Shown: piece by piece, positions 1 through 10,264 of the stretch
Layout: each line of letters begins with the position of its first letter
How positions within the stretch are numbered: position 1 is the stretch's first letter
Assembly: GCF_963678635.1 (NCBI RefSeq)
Contig: NC_087069.1
Location: forward strand, 36,251,959 to 36,315,958
DNA: 64,000 bases
Direction: 5' to 3'
From: Symsagittifera roscoffensis
Lineage: Eukaryota; Xenacoelomorpha; Acoela; Convolutidae
The notes under the pieces: model-generated
Told to the model about the DNA's origin: nothing
The model's input: the letters and a program-made list of their open reading frames with translations, nothing else
The model's database searches: none
Program-made: the position numbers and the translations under genes

Positions 1-3000
1 CATGATAAGGACAGTCTTTCACACTATATTTCTTCAAGTTTTGTGTCTCTTCATAGTCGGTCCTCATCGGCAATGCGTAACCAAGCTTCTTTCCACGCTG
101 GATTGAAACCGTGGTGTCCAGTGTGTTCAACAACACACTGACACACAGTCCGTTTCGCGTTACCGAGAAGCTCCGGCCTAAAATCACCGAACTCTGACTA
201 TTTGGATTCGGTACTAAGCAAACCTGTTTGCTATCACTTAACGAATTTAAATTTCTCATTCTAAAAATTGCTACTACAGCTTGTCCTGGTTGTAACTTTA
301 CTTTTCTATCCAAAAAAACTGGTACCTTATTTTCATCTGTTATTATCCTATTAATTGGTCTCTTAACATACTTTCGGTCCGGGTTTCTAATCCGTATTAG
401 ACCGTTGTTCAAGTCAATCATCACGTCAAAGTTCCTGACAAAATCTCTGCCCAAGATGAATTGGTCGGCGTCGTCCAGATTCTCTACCACCAAGAAGCTC
501 ATCCAAAGGTTCCGTCCTCCCATGTGAAGGACCGTCACCGGTGTTCTTCCGGCTACGTAGATAGCTCCTCGATTTGCAGCGGCTAGTCGGAGATTCGTAG
601 GAATCAAGTCTTCCCGCGTGAAGCCCATTCTCTCCCAGGTTTTTATCGGCATCACACTCACCACCGCGCCTGTGTCCAGAAGCCCTGTGACTCCGATTTT
701 TGTTCCGTTGGTGTCAAGCAGGTGTGCTGTCACATCTGCTTCATATCCAATATGTACCGCGTCTTGTTCCATCATGGCGTCATGGCCTATCCTGCGGACT
801 TTGAGTTCCTCTTCACCCAAATAGATCTGCCCCATTTGGTCATCATCTGTTGTTATGTAAGTCCTGGTGTAGATGCTGATTCCATCCACGTTCAGCATTA
901 TTTGATACGGCCCATAGACCTCCAAGTAGCGTCCATGAAGTTTCTTCATGCGAGGGCCATCCGTCGTTAGTAGTGCTCGCACAGCTCTCGACTCAGTGCG
1001 TGGCTCCACCTGCCTCAGATAATCTGCATATGTGTCCAAATGCATTAAAGTGAACTCTGATGGTTCACTCAAATTTTTTATTACCTGGTGTCCAGCCACT
1101 GAGATTATCGACTGTATCTTCTTTCCTTGCGGCGCCATGCCGAACCTCTTACCGGAGATCACTTTAAGTTTCATATCTAAACTGCTTGGTGTTTTCGTCT
1201 CCTCGAACTCCGTTGCCTCGAAGGTATTCAGTTGCTCCTGAAGCTTTTCATTTTCCAGTTCAAGTTTCACTTTTTGTTCGATCTCTTTCGTCACCAATTC
1301 CTGCTGTACTCTATTTAGAGCATCCTTTGCGGCTGCCTTATAATCGATCTTGAAGTCATCGGCCGCAGTTGCTGGTTCCGGTTCACGTGCTTCTTCTGTT
1401 ACCGCTTGCATTTTCTTTGCCGCCAGCTCTTGAGGTTTGTCCTTCCTGCGTGCCTCTGCTTCGCTCAAGAGTCGAGCCTTGCTTGCTTTCACTCCTGACA
1501 AAGCTTCTTCATGCCTTGGATGCTTGATGTCTGCCACTGCATCCCAGAATTGCGGACAATCTGATTTAAAATGACCTTCCAAGTTGCAAAAGAAACACCT
1601 CGGGCCAAATTTCGCAATTACTTCTCTCATGAAATCCTCATGATCCAACTCTGACGCATCTTCGTCCTCGAGGCTAAAGCCTATTGCTTTCATGCCTTGT
1701 TTGTAAGCTGGGCATGCTGACACATGATGGTCTGTTGAACTGCAATTAGCACAAGAACGTCTCTTGTCCATATCATCCCTCGGTTTGTACCAATTGTTCC
1801 CTTGGTTAGCTGGTCCGTTGTTAAAATTGCCATAATTGTTCTTGTAATATCCAGATCTCGAAGGAGGTTTCAACAAAAGATACTCTTTTGATTTGAGCCT
1901 CAACTCCTCCGGTGTTGGCGCATTAGTTGATAGTGGTGTGTAATGCGTTGCTAGCATCGTACGAAGTTCATCATTTTTCACACCATCGATGAATTTCGAG
2001 GCTACGGCCAGGTTCATCCTTCGGTTTGACTCATCCGGTTGGCTGCGTCTTCTCAGCATTTCCAAATCATCGAGAAACTTGTCTATTGTTTCATCTTCTC
2101 GTTGCCTCCGTTTCTCGAAGCGCATCATCGCCTGGTGCCCCTGCACCCCTGATCCGAAACGGTTTAATAAGATTTCGAAGATTTTCTCAGCAGTGTCACG
2201 TTGATACTGTTTCTTGGCCATGACACAGTTCAGGGCTGTCCCTTCTAAGTTGCTGGTGAGCGCGCTGCATTCCTGTCTCTCCGACAAGTCCTCTTCCTCG
2301 AAATGCAGCTTCATTACCTCTATCCAGGTATCAATACAGCCATCAGATTCGTCCTTGTAGCATCTTGGCTTCTTAAAGACTCTTCTGGACTTTTCACTGC
2401 GTTCATTGGTTCTAGATAACCGCGTCAGGAATGTCTCCAAAGACCTGTTCAGGGGTTCAAATGCTGTGGCCATTGCCGTAGCATCCCTTGAGTGTCCCGC
2501 CTGAGTGTCCTCACACCTTGTCGAAGGCTCTGTGTGCGGTGCATCCCTGCAATCCGAATCACCATGAGCGTTTCCCGCTTGGCCCATGTGACTCCTCCTC
2601 GGGCTTGTATGCCCCATGTAGCCAGAATCGCTTCTCCCGGTCGCATGTGTGCTTTGCGTTGGTCGTTCGTTCGAGGTTTGTCTGTTTCCCGTTGAACTCG
2701 CTCTACTGTTCGGGCCCCATGCTGTATTACCCCTTGTGGCATAGCCTGATGAACTGCCCCTGCCTCTAGTGGATCCATTTGTCTTCCTCCTTTGATGTTC
2801 ATTGAAGTTCACCCTCGGTTCCCTGCTGGGACCTCCCGAGTTCGGCTCTCCTTCTTTTGGTCCACTCTTGCTGCTTAGTAGCCCGTCCAACCTATCCATG
2901 ATAGCCTGCGTTCGCCTCTCCATCATCGCGTCTATCTTTGTGTCAAGAGACCCAAGAGACTGCTCTTGCTGAATTCTTAACTTCTCCATGTCGGCTCTTA

Positions 3001-4153
3001 AGCGTAACTCCCTCTGTTCCGCTTCTCTTGTCATTCGCGACAAGTTCCTCGTCATATGTTCGTCCGTTCTTTCTTTCAAGCGTTTTTCGCTACTGTCAAC
3101 TTCTTGTCTGTTGCGGTTTATTTCTTCCCGCAGACTTTCTCTTTCAATGTGAACTGCTCTTTCTAGTTCACTCATCCTTATCGACATCTGTCCATTTTGT
3201 TCTCCTAAACTGCCCACTATGTTGTTTAAGGCTTCTTCTAGTGCTGCCCCGTTATCCACGAGTGGCGTCACTAGTGGCGGTGTAACCCTGTCGGAGCCAG
3301 GTAACTTCGTGCTTGTCGAGATCCGGGCCTTGACTCTGTGCTTCAACGTCTTTTCATTATTTATTTCAGGATCCATTAACGCATTGCCGAGCCCTCTGGT
3401 TCTATTCTCTTCAGGTTGTGGCTCCGAACTTGTCCTAATCGCGAAGTCCTTTGACTGGCCCGGTGTGTTTGCCTCCTTACTTATCGTTGTCACTACACCA
3501 AATTTGTCCATGGTTCCAGTCTCTCTTCCGACGTGTGCCTCACTCTCCTGGATCGAACTATTGAGACTGACTTGAGATCCAAAGTCCCCTTGCTCCTCTT
3601 CATCCTCTTCCTCCTGGGACTCCCCATCGTTTCCTGCTCCCCCTCCCATGCTGAATGGAAAGATGTTTCCGAAGGTGTTCTTCATTCTTTCTGAGAACGA
3701 TGATGAGGTTGTTTGTTTTCCAGTTCCGCTTGCCATCATAGTGTTGTCTGTCGGAGATCTTCTAGTTGCCGTTACTTCAGTTGAGATGTCGGACAGTTCC
3801 GACATCTCCTCTCGATCCAACGTCCCGGTGGAAGTGGCAAAATCATGGCCTTGTTCTACCGGAGTAGATTCACTCGCCAGCCTTCTGCCTCTCCCTTCCA
3901 GTCCATTTACTCCCTGGTTGTCGTTCATGGTATGGTCCGTATTGACCTCCACTTCTAATAGTTCTCTTCGCTCTTCTGAGGTCTTCTGACTTCTCGTTTC
4001 AACCATTCTGCCTGAAACCGTCCCCCTTTTGTCAGACCGGGATCGCTTGATCCAATCCACAAAAGGATCGGTCATCGTTTTTCTTTGCTTCTCAGGTATG
4101 AATTTCCTAGAGCTATTACCTCGTTTTGGTATCCTCGACTTGTCTAAACTCAT
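1..4153 (-). CDS. gag: Gag-protease polyprotein, element 1 (partial, 3' end outside window)
   Basis: The start codon is at 4153-4151 on the minus strand, the same codon used by the complete copy at 29193. About 1384 codons are visible. They cover an N-terminal charged region, a coiled coil, a retrotransposon Gag capsid region, two CCHC zinc knuckles (codons about 801-814 and 853-866) and a DTG aspartic protease motif at codon 1160. There is no length change against the complete copy, and no in-frame stop was noticed in the stretches I compared. In bases 1-640 the seven differences (269, 356, 404, 410, 493, 608, 638) are all silent. Differences at 960 (Asp/Gly) and 1077 (Lys/Arg) change residues. 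The role would be virus-like particle assembly and polyprotein processing. Confidence 0.88.
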   Translation of the reverse strand, partial: MSLDKSRIPKRGNSSRKFIPEKQRKTMTDPFVDWIKRSRSDKRGTVSGRMVETRSQKTSEERRELLEVEVNTDHTMNDNQGVNGLEGRGRRLASESTPVEQGHDFATSTGTLDREEMSELSDISTEVTATRRSPTDNTMMASGTGKQTTSSSFSERMKNTFGNIFPFSMGGGAGNDGESQEEEDEEEQGDFGSQVSLNSSIQESEAHVGRETGTMDKFGVVTTISKEANTPGQSKDFAIRTSSEPQPEENRTRGLGNALMDPEINNEKTLKHRVKARISTSTKLPGSDRVTPPLVTPLVDNGAALEEALNNIVGSLGEQNGQMSIRMSELERAVHIERESLREEINRNRQEVDSSEKRLKERTDEHMTRNLSRMTREAEQRELRLRADMEKLRIQQEQSLGSLDTKIDAMMERRTQAIMDRLDGLLSSKSGPKEGEPNSGGPSREPRVNFNEHQRRKTNGSTRGRGSSSGYATRGNTAWGPNSRASSTGNRQTSNERPTQSTHATGRSDSGYMGHTSPRRSHMGQAGNAHGDSDCRDAPHTEPSTRCEDTQAGHSRDATAMATAFEPLNRSLETFLTRLSRTNERSEKSRRVFKKPRCYKDESDGCIDTWIEVMKLHFEEEDLSERQECSALTSNLEGTALNCVMAKKQYQRDTAEKIFEILLNRFGSGVQGHQAMMRFEKRRQREDETIDKFLDDLEMLRRRSQPDESNRRMNLAVASKFIDGVKNDELRTMLATHYTPLSTNAPTPEELRLKSKEYLLLKPPSRSGYYKNNYGNFNNGPANQGNNWYKPRDDMDKRRSCANCSSTDHHVSACPAYKQGMKAIGFSLEDEDASELDHEDFMREVIAKFGPRCFFCNLEGHFKSDCPQFWDAVADIKHPRHEEALSGVKASKARLLSEAEARRKDKPQELAAKKMQAVTEEAREPEPATAADDFKIDYKAAAKDALNRVQQELVTKEIEQKVKLELENEKLQEQLNTFEATEFEETKTPSSLDMKLKVISGKRFGMAPQGKKIQSIISVAGHQVIKNLSEPSEFTLMHLDTYADYLRQVEPRTESRAVRALLTTDGPRMKKLHGRYLEVYGPYQIMLNVDGISIYTRTYITTDDDQMGQIYLGEEELKVRRIGHDAMMEQDAVHIGYEADVTAHLLDTNGTKIGVTGLLDTGAVVSVMPIKTWERMGFTREDLIPTNLRLAAANRGAIYVAGRTPVTVLHMGGRNLWMSFLVVENLDDADQFILGRDFVRNFDVMIDLNNGLIRIRNPDRKYVKRPINRIITDENKVPVFLDRKVKLQPGQAVVAIFRMRNLNSLSDSKQVCLVPNPNSQSSVILGRSFSVTRNGLCVSVLLNTLDTTVSIQRGKKLGYALPMRTDYEETQNLKKYSVKDCPYH

Positions 4154-7146
4154 TCTTTATTTGTCACTTTCCTATGCCTACTCTTGACTCAATTGCTAGA
4201 GACCTTATAGTTTTATTAACAAAAATAATAACACAACACAATAAATTTCACCAGAATCTATTAAATAGTGACCACGAATCCCTGTATGTTGTCAGAGTAC
4301 AGTTTGTATAAAATTTATTCACACTAGCCGATTATCGGTCCAAAGATCTGGAAACTAGCACAATATGATGTTATCAGTCAATTTAAAAGATAGTGTAGTC
4401 ACTACCCAATCAAGCACAGTTTAGGTTGATTTAAAATCAAAAACAAAAAAAATATATATATATTGACACAATATGAATGTATATATAAAAAAAACGTATG
4501 TGTCTTGTACTCTTAGTCGGTCGCAGTACAATAGTCGAACCTGTTTTTTAAAGAAAAAGCTTTCCCTGCTTGGTGCTGCACCAAACAGACAAAACTTTGA
4601 AGGCAGTAATTTTCTCAAGTGGGCGTCTATTGCACCCACCGAGTACTGTGTTACCTATCTGCCTTCGGACTGCCCGAGCTAGACCTACTAAAATCCTCAG
4701 GGCAGTCACTTTCCCCAAAAACGTATTATGTTTCAATCCACACCAATGAGTCACGCTCTTTTTAATTTAGACTTAGTGTCGCGAATATCCGAGTTCTGAC
4801 CTGTTTTGTATTAGTCTGGTTCTTTTTGAGAGGCAAGTTACCAGTGCAGTCACTGATACCTAGCCTGTGTATTAATAACCTAATACCTCTCGCTTTTTAA
4901 TCTTTCTTTCGTTTACCTAAATCCTTAATAAAATAATACCCCTCCAGATTGGCACAAATAGGACCCTTCCGGACTGTCAGAATATAGACCCCTCCGGATT
5001 GGGACCCCTCCGAGTTAGTTAATAGTAGACCCCTCCGGATTTGGACCCCTCCGAATTAGCAACTATAAGACCCCTCCGGATTCGGACCCCTCCGGTTTTG
5101 TGGAAAGTAGACCCCTCCGGATTCGGACCCCTCTGACTTCGGAGCCCTTAGCTCTGTCAAAGTAGCTTTTTGTAGTTTTCTTAATTTCAGCTTATACCCC
5201 TCCGGATACGTTCTGCGTTGCTATTATGCTGTTTGAATTAACTGGGAAGGGTATAGGGTCCTTTCCTAGACCCCTCCGGGTTGAAGTTAAGGCACTTATT
5301 TGACAATTCACACTAACGGTGAAGGGTCTTATCACTTGCCTAACTTCGACTCTATTATGGTTGTCTTGTGCCTTCAGCCTTCCCTTTTTGTCTAGGACTG
5401 TCCTAAGTTACTTAGTTCAATCGCTATCAACTTTTGGTAGAGGTATAAGGGTTTTTCAGAAAAATTTATAAAACGTGAAGGGTGTACCCCTCCGGATTTG
5501 TGTAATTTGCTAAAAACAATCTCAAAAAATTTTCTCGCTCGCTTTTCCGAAAAATTTCTGATCCTATTAGTAAGCTCAGCTAATTTCTGATCTATTGGTA
5601 CCAAGATCAACTCGATATGATCAGTAGTTCCAAAGTTATTAACCAAAACGTCTTTTTTCCGAACTCAAAAAATTTTCTCTCTTATAGGTTCCGCCTAACT
5701 TTTTCCGCAAATCTGGTCCTTTCGACCTAAAAATTATTGATCCGAGCTCAGAAGGCCTATACTCTTCTAGTTCAATGCAAAAGACCCGATCTAAAACGCT
5801 ATTGTAGAAAAATTTTGCGAAAAACTATGCTACCTGGACCCCTCCGGATTGATGAATCCACCAAATCAAACACGTTATGTTCGATTTCTCTGCAACCCGG
5901 AAGGCTTTCGGGTAGCGGATTTTAAGACTTGTAGATTCACTAGTGGACGTTGTCCGAACAACTATTTTTACTGTCCTACCTCAAAAATTTCAAAAAATTT
6001 TCTAAATTTTTAGTGTTTCTTACTATCAAAAATTGGGAAAATTTGGTTTTTGGTACCAAACTAGTTCCAACCACTTCCGAACTAAAGTTAACCGGTTCTA
6101 CTTATTACAGTAGTGCAGTTACGATGTAACACACTAACTTAGCGCTTTTTTCAGTTTCAAAAAATATCGATATCTCAAAAATCGCGACTTGTGGGGGGAT
6201 CAAAATATCGCTATTTTGACCCTAAAAACCGGTCTGTTTTCGTTGTTTTTCACTGAAAAACGATATGTGATTATTAATATAGGCTATATGAATAATAATA
6301 TTAGTAATACTATACCCCTCCGGGTTTGTTTATTATCCGAATTAAGGTGCTTAACTCGGATATTCGCAGTTCGGTGAAGGGTCACTACAGTGCAGCACTG
6401 TCGAGCCCCCCACAGATTACTATCTTACTTTTTGTACCAAAAGGGATACAAAACTTGTTAACGATACCCAACAGTCGATTGTTGTTGTCGTTGAGCCCCT
6501 TCTTGTTGCTCCTTGAACTGCTTGCCGGATCGGTCTTCACCCAAGACCCTTCCGAATTGAGCGCAAATCAGCTGACCCTTCCGGATTGAGCGCAATTTAT
6601 CATTAACGTGCTTAAATGCTCAAATAACCCTACAGTACAAGCCTCACAAACGGGCTACAAAATTGATCGTAACGATCCTGACTGATATAAATGCCTGTAA
6701 CAACAATATATCTATCAACAACAAACGGGGGGGTTGAATCACATCTTGTCTGGGGGGATGATTTCTACTGATTTTTTACTTTTTTACTGTTTTTGGTTTT
6801 TTCGGTTATTTTTTATGTTTTTTGTTTTTCTTGGGTACTATACTACTTTTTGTTTGGTTTTGCTTATATCTTTAAGTGTTTTTGGTCACAAACCACTCAG
6901 GGGATGAGGGGTTCATGATTCCCCCCACCCTTCCTGGTTCGTGAATTTTCGGTCTTAACTAGGTTAAAAAACTATTCACGGTAATCCGGAAGGCTTCCGC
7001 GTTCCGAACTACCCTTCCGCCCCGGCTGTTTAGGCCTATTAAGGGCGTTAATGTGAGCATCCGCTCGGCGTGGAGTGCTCGTTAACGGTTCCGCCGGTCA
7101 TGATGTTATGAAAGAATAACACCCAGGAGCGCCATAAAAACATACA
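4154..7146 (-). other. Long untranslated leader of element 1, with CCGGA-rich motif array
   Basis: This is the transcribed leader between the 5' LTR and the gag start, about 3 kb, which is very long for a Ty3/Gypsy element. On the plus strand it contains many copies of a short motif ACCCCTCCGGATT and variants, densest at about 4940-5290 and recurring near 5485, 5840, 6315, 6545 and 6580. An AT dinucleotide run lies near 4449-4462. Two short minus-strand reading frames (5646-5392, 84 codons; 4754-4548, 68 codons) are kept open in both leader copies. Otherwise no gene is seen. Confidence 0.8.
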
Positions 7147-8067
7147 TGTAACATTCGCCCGGAAGATACATATCGACGGAAAACAAAACTAAGTCTTAAG
7201 ACGACTGGCTAGCGTCTAAACAGAGCTTTGCATGTTTTTCACCGTCTCTACCAAGCCAGTACTTTTCGGTGGTCTTTCTTACATCAGGCTGACAAAAACG
7301 TTACTGTTCTCCGGCTTCGACCAGAACGCTCAAATTAACTGAATTACATGCAAAAATAGTGAGCTCATGGCTGGGTCTCAGTATCCCCAGACCACGAGGT
7401 CACTCCTAAAAACAGGGCTACTACTTATCATATTACTATTGTTTTTGTTCAGTAGATAAAAATCATCATCTCCATCGAAGATGTATCAACCCTTTCCCCC
7501 AACTCCTAGCACCTCATCCTTGTCAAAACTAATCAAAATATCAGTTAAATTCAAGTCAGGACATTACAGGATGCTAAAATTCAATACAAGTTCATAAAAG
7601 TTCCCGTCCCGAGACCCTTCCGGATTCTTGAATCCGGCGAATCAAGCTCCTTAACCTCAGGTTCACGCTAACTCGGAGGGCTGGTTTTTACCCTTCACCG
7701 TTGTTCGCAACGGCCTTGCAACTATTGTAACAGCACAATAGTTGCAACTCGGAACGTCCTCTGCTGTTCGGTAGTTCGTTGTTGTTTTTTTAGTCTCGAT
7801 TTTCGTACTGTTCGTAATCGCAGATAAAGTTGTTCTGTTTCTTTCTGCTATTTTAGCCAAAATGGCCGTTTTAACATTTCTCAGAAATGTTACGTCATCA
7901 CTTCGAAAATTTAAAATTTAGAATTCCAGAATCTTCTAGCCTTCACCGTTTGGCCAATCATTCAAATAACGTCCTTATCCGTTCTAAATCGCCAATCCGG
8001 AAGGTTCACTGCTAAAATCCTGAATTCTGCAGAGACTGCATTTTGGCCATTCTGGTCGAATGTCACA
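7147..8067 (-). repeat. 5' LTR of element 1 (921 bases)
   Basis: On the plus strand it begins TGTAACATTC and ends GAATGTCACA, a TG..CA terminus with a 10-base inverted repeat carrying one mismatch. It aligns over its whole length with the LTRs at 8523-9444 and 32166-33087, with several substitutions and small indels, most visibly after position 7755. Two adjacent stem-loops are conserved at about 7698-7747. The right boundary is followed by LINE sequence that is not shared with the other LTR flanks. Confidence 0.92.
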
Positions 8068-8522
8068 TGTTGTAAACATTGCAGTTTCCACATCTGCATA
8101 AGAGTTTCCATGTACATTTGTTGACTTCACTGTACATTTTTTTGAAGTATTTCTGGTATATGTAGGTCAGAGTCGCTTTGCTTGGTCTAAGGCTAAAAGT
8201 TGGGCAGGCTCGGATAAGACAGTTGTATAGATGTTTCACTCGTCTGAAAAAATTGTCGTCCGTTCTTTGCAAGCGGCTTTTTGGGATTTGAAATTCGCCT
8301 CTTGATGACTGTCGGGTGATTTTGCATGATTCAGATGGTTTTCGTTCTATTTCTACGTCGTAACAATTTTCAAGCAGGGCTATTAGTATTGAAATGTTGT
8401 GCATTTCCATGTATAGGTTCAAAGGAAGAAGGTTCAGGTCTTTCAGTATAAGTTTTGCTTGTCCCCAAAATCCATTTTGTTGCTAACTTTTGAACTCGTT
8501 CGAGTTGTTCCATATTCGATCT
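8068..8522 (-). mobile_element. LINE reverse transcriptase fragment, C-terminal part
   Basis: On the minus strand, from 8522 down, the sequence encodes the thumb and C-terminal region typical of CR1/L2/Jockey-type LINE reverse transcriptases: 'LERVQKLATKWIL' followed, after a frame change, by 'SRLQRTDDNFFRRVKHLYNCL'. It joins in reading frame to the LINE segment starting at 33088. The two are halves of one copy separated by insertion of element 2. It is a pseudogene: the frame is broken and the piece is cut off at 8068 by element 1. Confidence 0.8.
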
Positions 8523-9444
8523 TGTAACATTCGCCCGGAAGATACATATCGACGGATAACAAAACTAAGTCTTAAGACGACTGGCTAGCGTCTAAACAGA
8601 GCTTTGCATGTTTTTCACCGTCTCTACCAAGCCAGTACTTTTCGGTGGTCTTTCTTACATCAGGCTGACAAAAACGTTACTGTTCTCCGGCTTCGACCAG
8701 AACGCTCAAATTAACTGAATTACATGCAAAATTAGTGAGCTCATGGCTGGGTCTCTGTATCCCCAGACCACGAGGTCACTCCTAAAAACAGGGCTACTAC
8801 TTATTATATTACTATTGTTTTTGTTCAGTAGATAAAAATCATCATCTCCATCGAAGATGGATCAACCCTTTCCCCCCAACTCCTAGCACCTCATCCTTGT
8901 CAAAACTAATCAAAATATCAGTTAGATTCAAGTCAGGACATGACAGGATGCTAAAATTCAATACAAGTTCATAAAAGTTCCCGTCCCGAGACCCTTCCGG
9001 ATTCTTGAATCCGGCGAATCAAGCTCCTTAACCTCAGGTTCACGCTAACTCGGAGGGCTGGTTTTTACCCTTCACCGTTGTTCGCAACGGCCTTGCAACT
9101 ATTGTAACAGCACAATAGTTGCAACTCGGAACGCTCTCTGCTATTCTGTATTTTGTTGTCGTTCTCTAATCTCGATTTTCGTACTGTTCGCAATCGCAGA
9201 TAAAAGTTGTTCTGTTTCTTTCTGCTATTTTAGCTAAAATGGCCGTCTCTGACGTTTCTCAGAAATATGACGTCATAATTCGAATTTTTAAAAATTAGAA
9301 TTCCAGAATCTTCTAGCCTTCACCGTTTTGCTAATCGTTCAAATAACGTCCTTATCCGTTCTAAATCGCCAATTCGGAAGGCTTGCTGCTAAAATACCGA
9401 ATTCTGCAGAGACTGCATTTTGGCCATTCTGGTCGAATGTCACA
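8523..9444 (-). repeat. 3' LTR of element 2 (922 bases)
   Basis: TGTAACATTC to GAATGTCACA on the plus strand. It is identical to 32166-33087 except at 8925. The left flank is LINE sequence ending in GATCT; on the right it abuts the polypurine tract. It should carry the polyadenylation signal for the minus-strand transcript. The two stem-loops seen in the other LTRs are at 9075-9124. Confidence 0.95.
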
Positions 9445-10264
9445 TACTCCCCGGACAGTCCGGTCAATGTCCTCATTGAATCGCACAATGTTCTAAATGG
9501 TTACAGTGTCATCGAACAGAATTTACAAAATGCACGAAATTACTTTTAACTACGTCACATCAACTCACTGCAGAATATAAATGGCATCATACTACATCAC
9601 TATAGCCTTCAAATTCTTTCATTAATCTGCACATTGAGGATATGACTTAAGATAAAACATATTTTCTGACTTCCAGTGTCAATGTCCCGATTGAAACTTT
9701 TTCTCCCAGATTTAAAAGGTGTTGGCTTGCAGGACAGTCCTGTCAACCAACAAGCTAAAATTATCCTACTATGCTCCTTCCCTTCGGAAATCTTGCTTGT
9801 TTATTGTCCTGAATATTAAAACTAAGAAACTTTGTGGTTAGAAAGAACAATGCAACAACCTCCCTCCTCAAGAAGTTACTCAAGTTTTTCATGTCACCAC
9901 AAAGTTATCAGTCTTCCTAAGTGATTAAAAACAATCATGCAGGCTGGAATATTTAAATATACTCTTCCCTCAAGCCTTTCTAAATAAATAATAAGTGAGT
10001 GTCTCTAAAGCCACTTCAACTAAAACCAAAATGCAAATTTATAAATGCAACAATTTCCAAACTCAACTTAAATGTTTCAGTTTTCAATTACAACTTGGTT
10101 GCTTGGTTTCTCACTTGAGTTTTTCACACACATAAAACAATTTTGAGTTTTAACTTTTCTTCACTATCCCTTTGTTCTCTTCTTTTTTCGTCGTTTAGAA
10201 GTTCTAAAACTTCTAAATTCTTCTAATTTTCTTTCTTGTTGCCTCTTGTTTTCTCGACCATTCA
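9445..10264 (-). other. 3' untranslated region of element 2 with polypurine tract
   Basis: This is the stretch between the ORF3 stop codon (10265-10267) and the 3' LTR. On the minus strand the bases directly before the LTR read TGTCCGGGGAGTA, a purine-rich plus-strand primer site at 9445-9457. It is next to an inverted repeat CCGGAC-A-GTCCGG (9451-9463). The rest is AT-rich with no convincing coding sequence. Confidence 0.75.

Larger units (their letters stand above)
1..8067 (-). mobile_element. Element 1: 5' part of a giant Ty3/Gypsy-type LTR retrotransposon (runs off left edge)
   Basis: Read on the minus strand, this is a 5' LTR (8067-7147), a leader of about 3 kb and a gag-protease reading frame that leaves the window at base 1. 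It is colinear with the complete element at 8523-33087: base 1 matches 25041, and the offset is constant through gag. Its LTR differs from those of element 2 by scattered substitutions and small indels, so it is a separate, somewhat older copy or subfamily member and not a recent tandem duplicate. Its pol, any ORF3 and its 3' LTR would lie to the left of the window. Confidence 0.9.

Noticed and set aside
4940-5300. CRISPR-like array in the leader
   Set aside because: The units are short, irregularly spaced and degenerate, in a eukaryotic retroelement leader.
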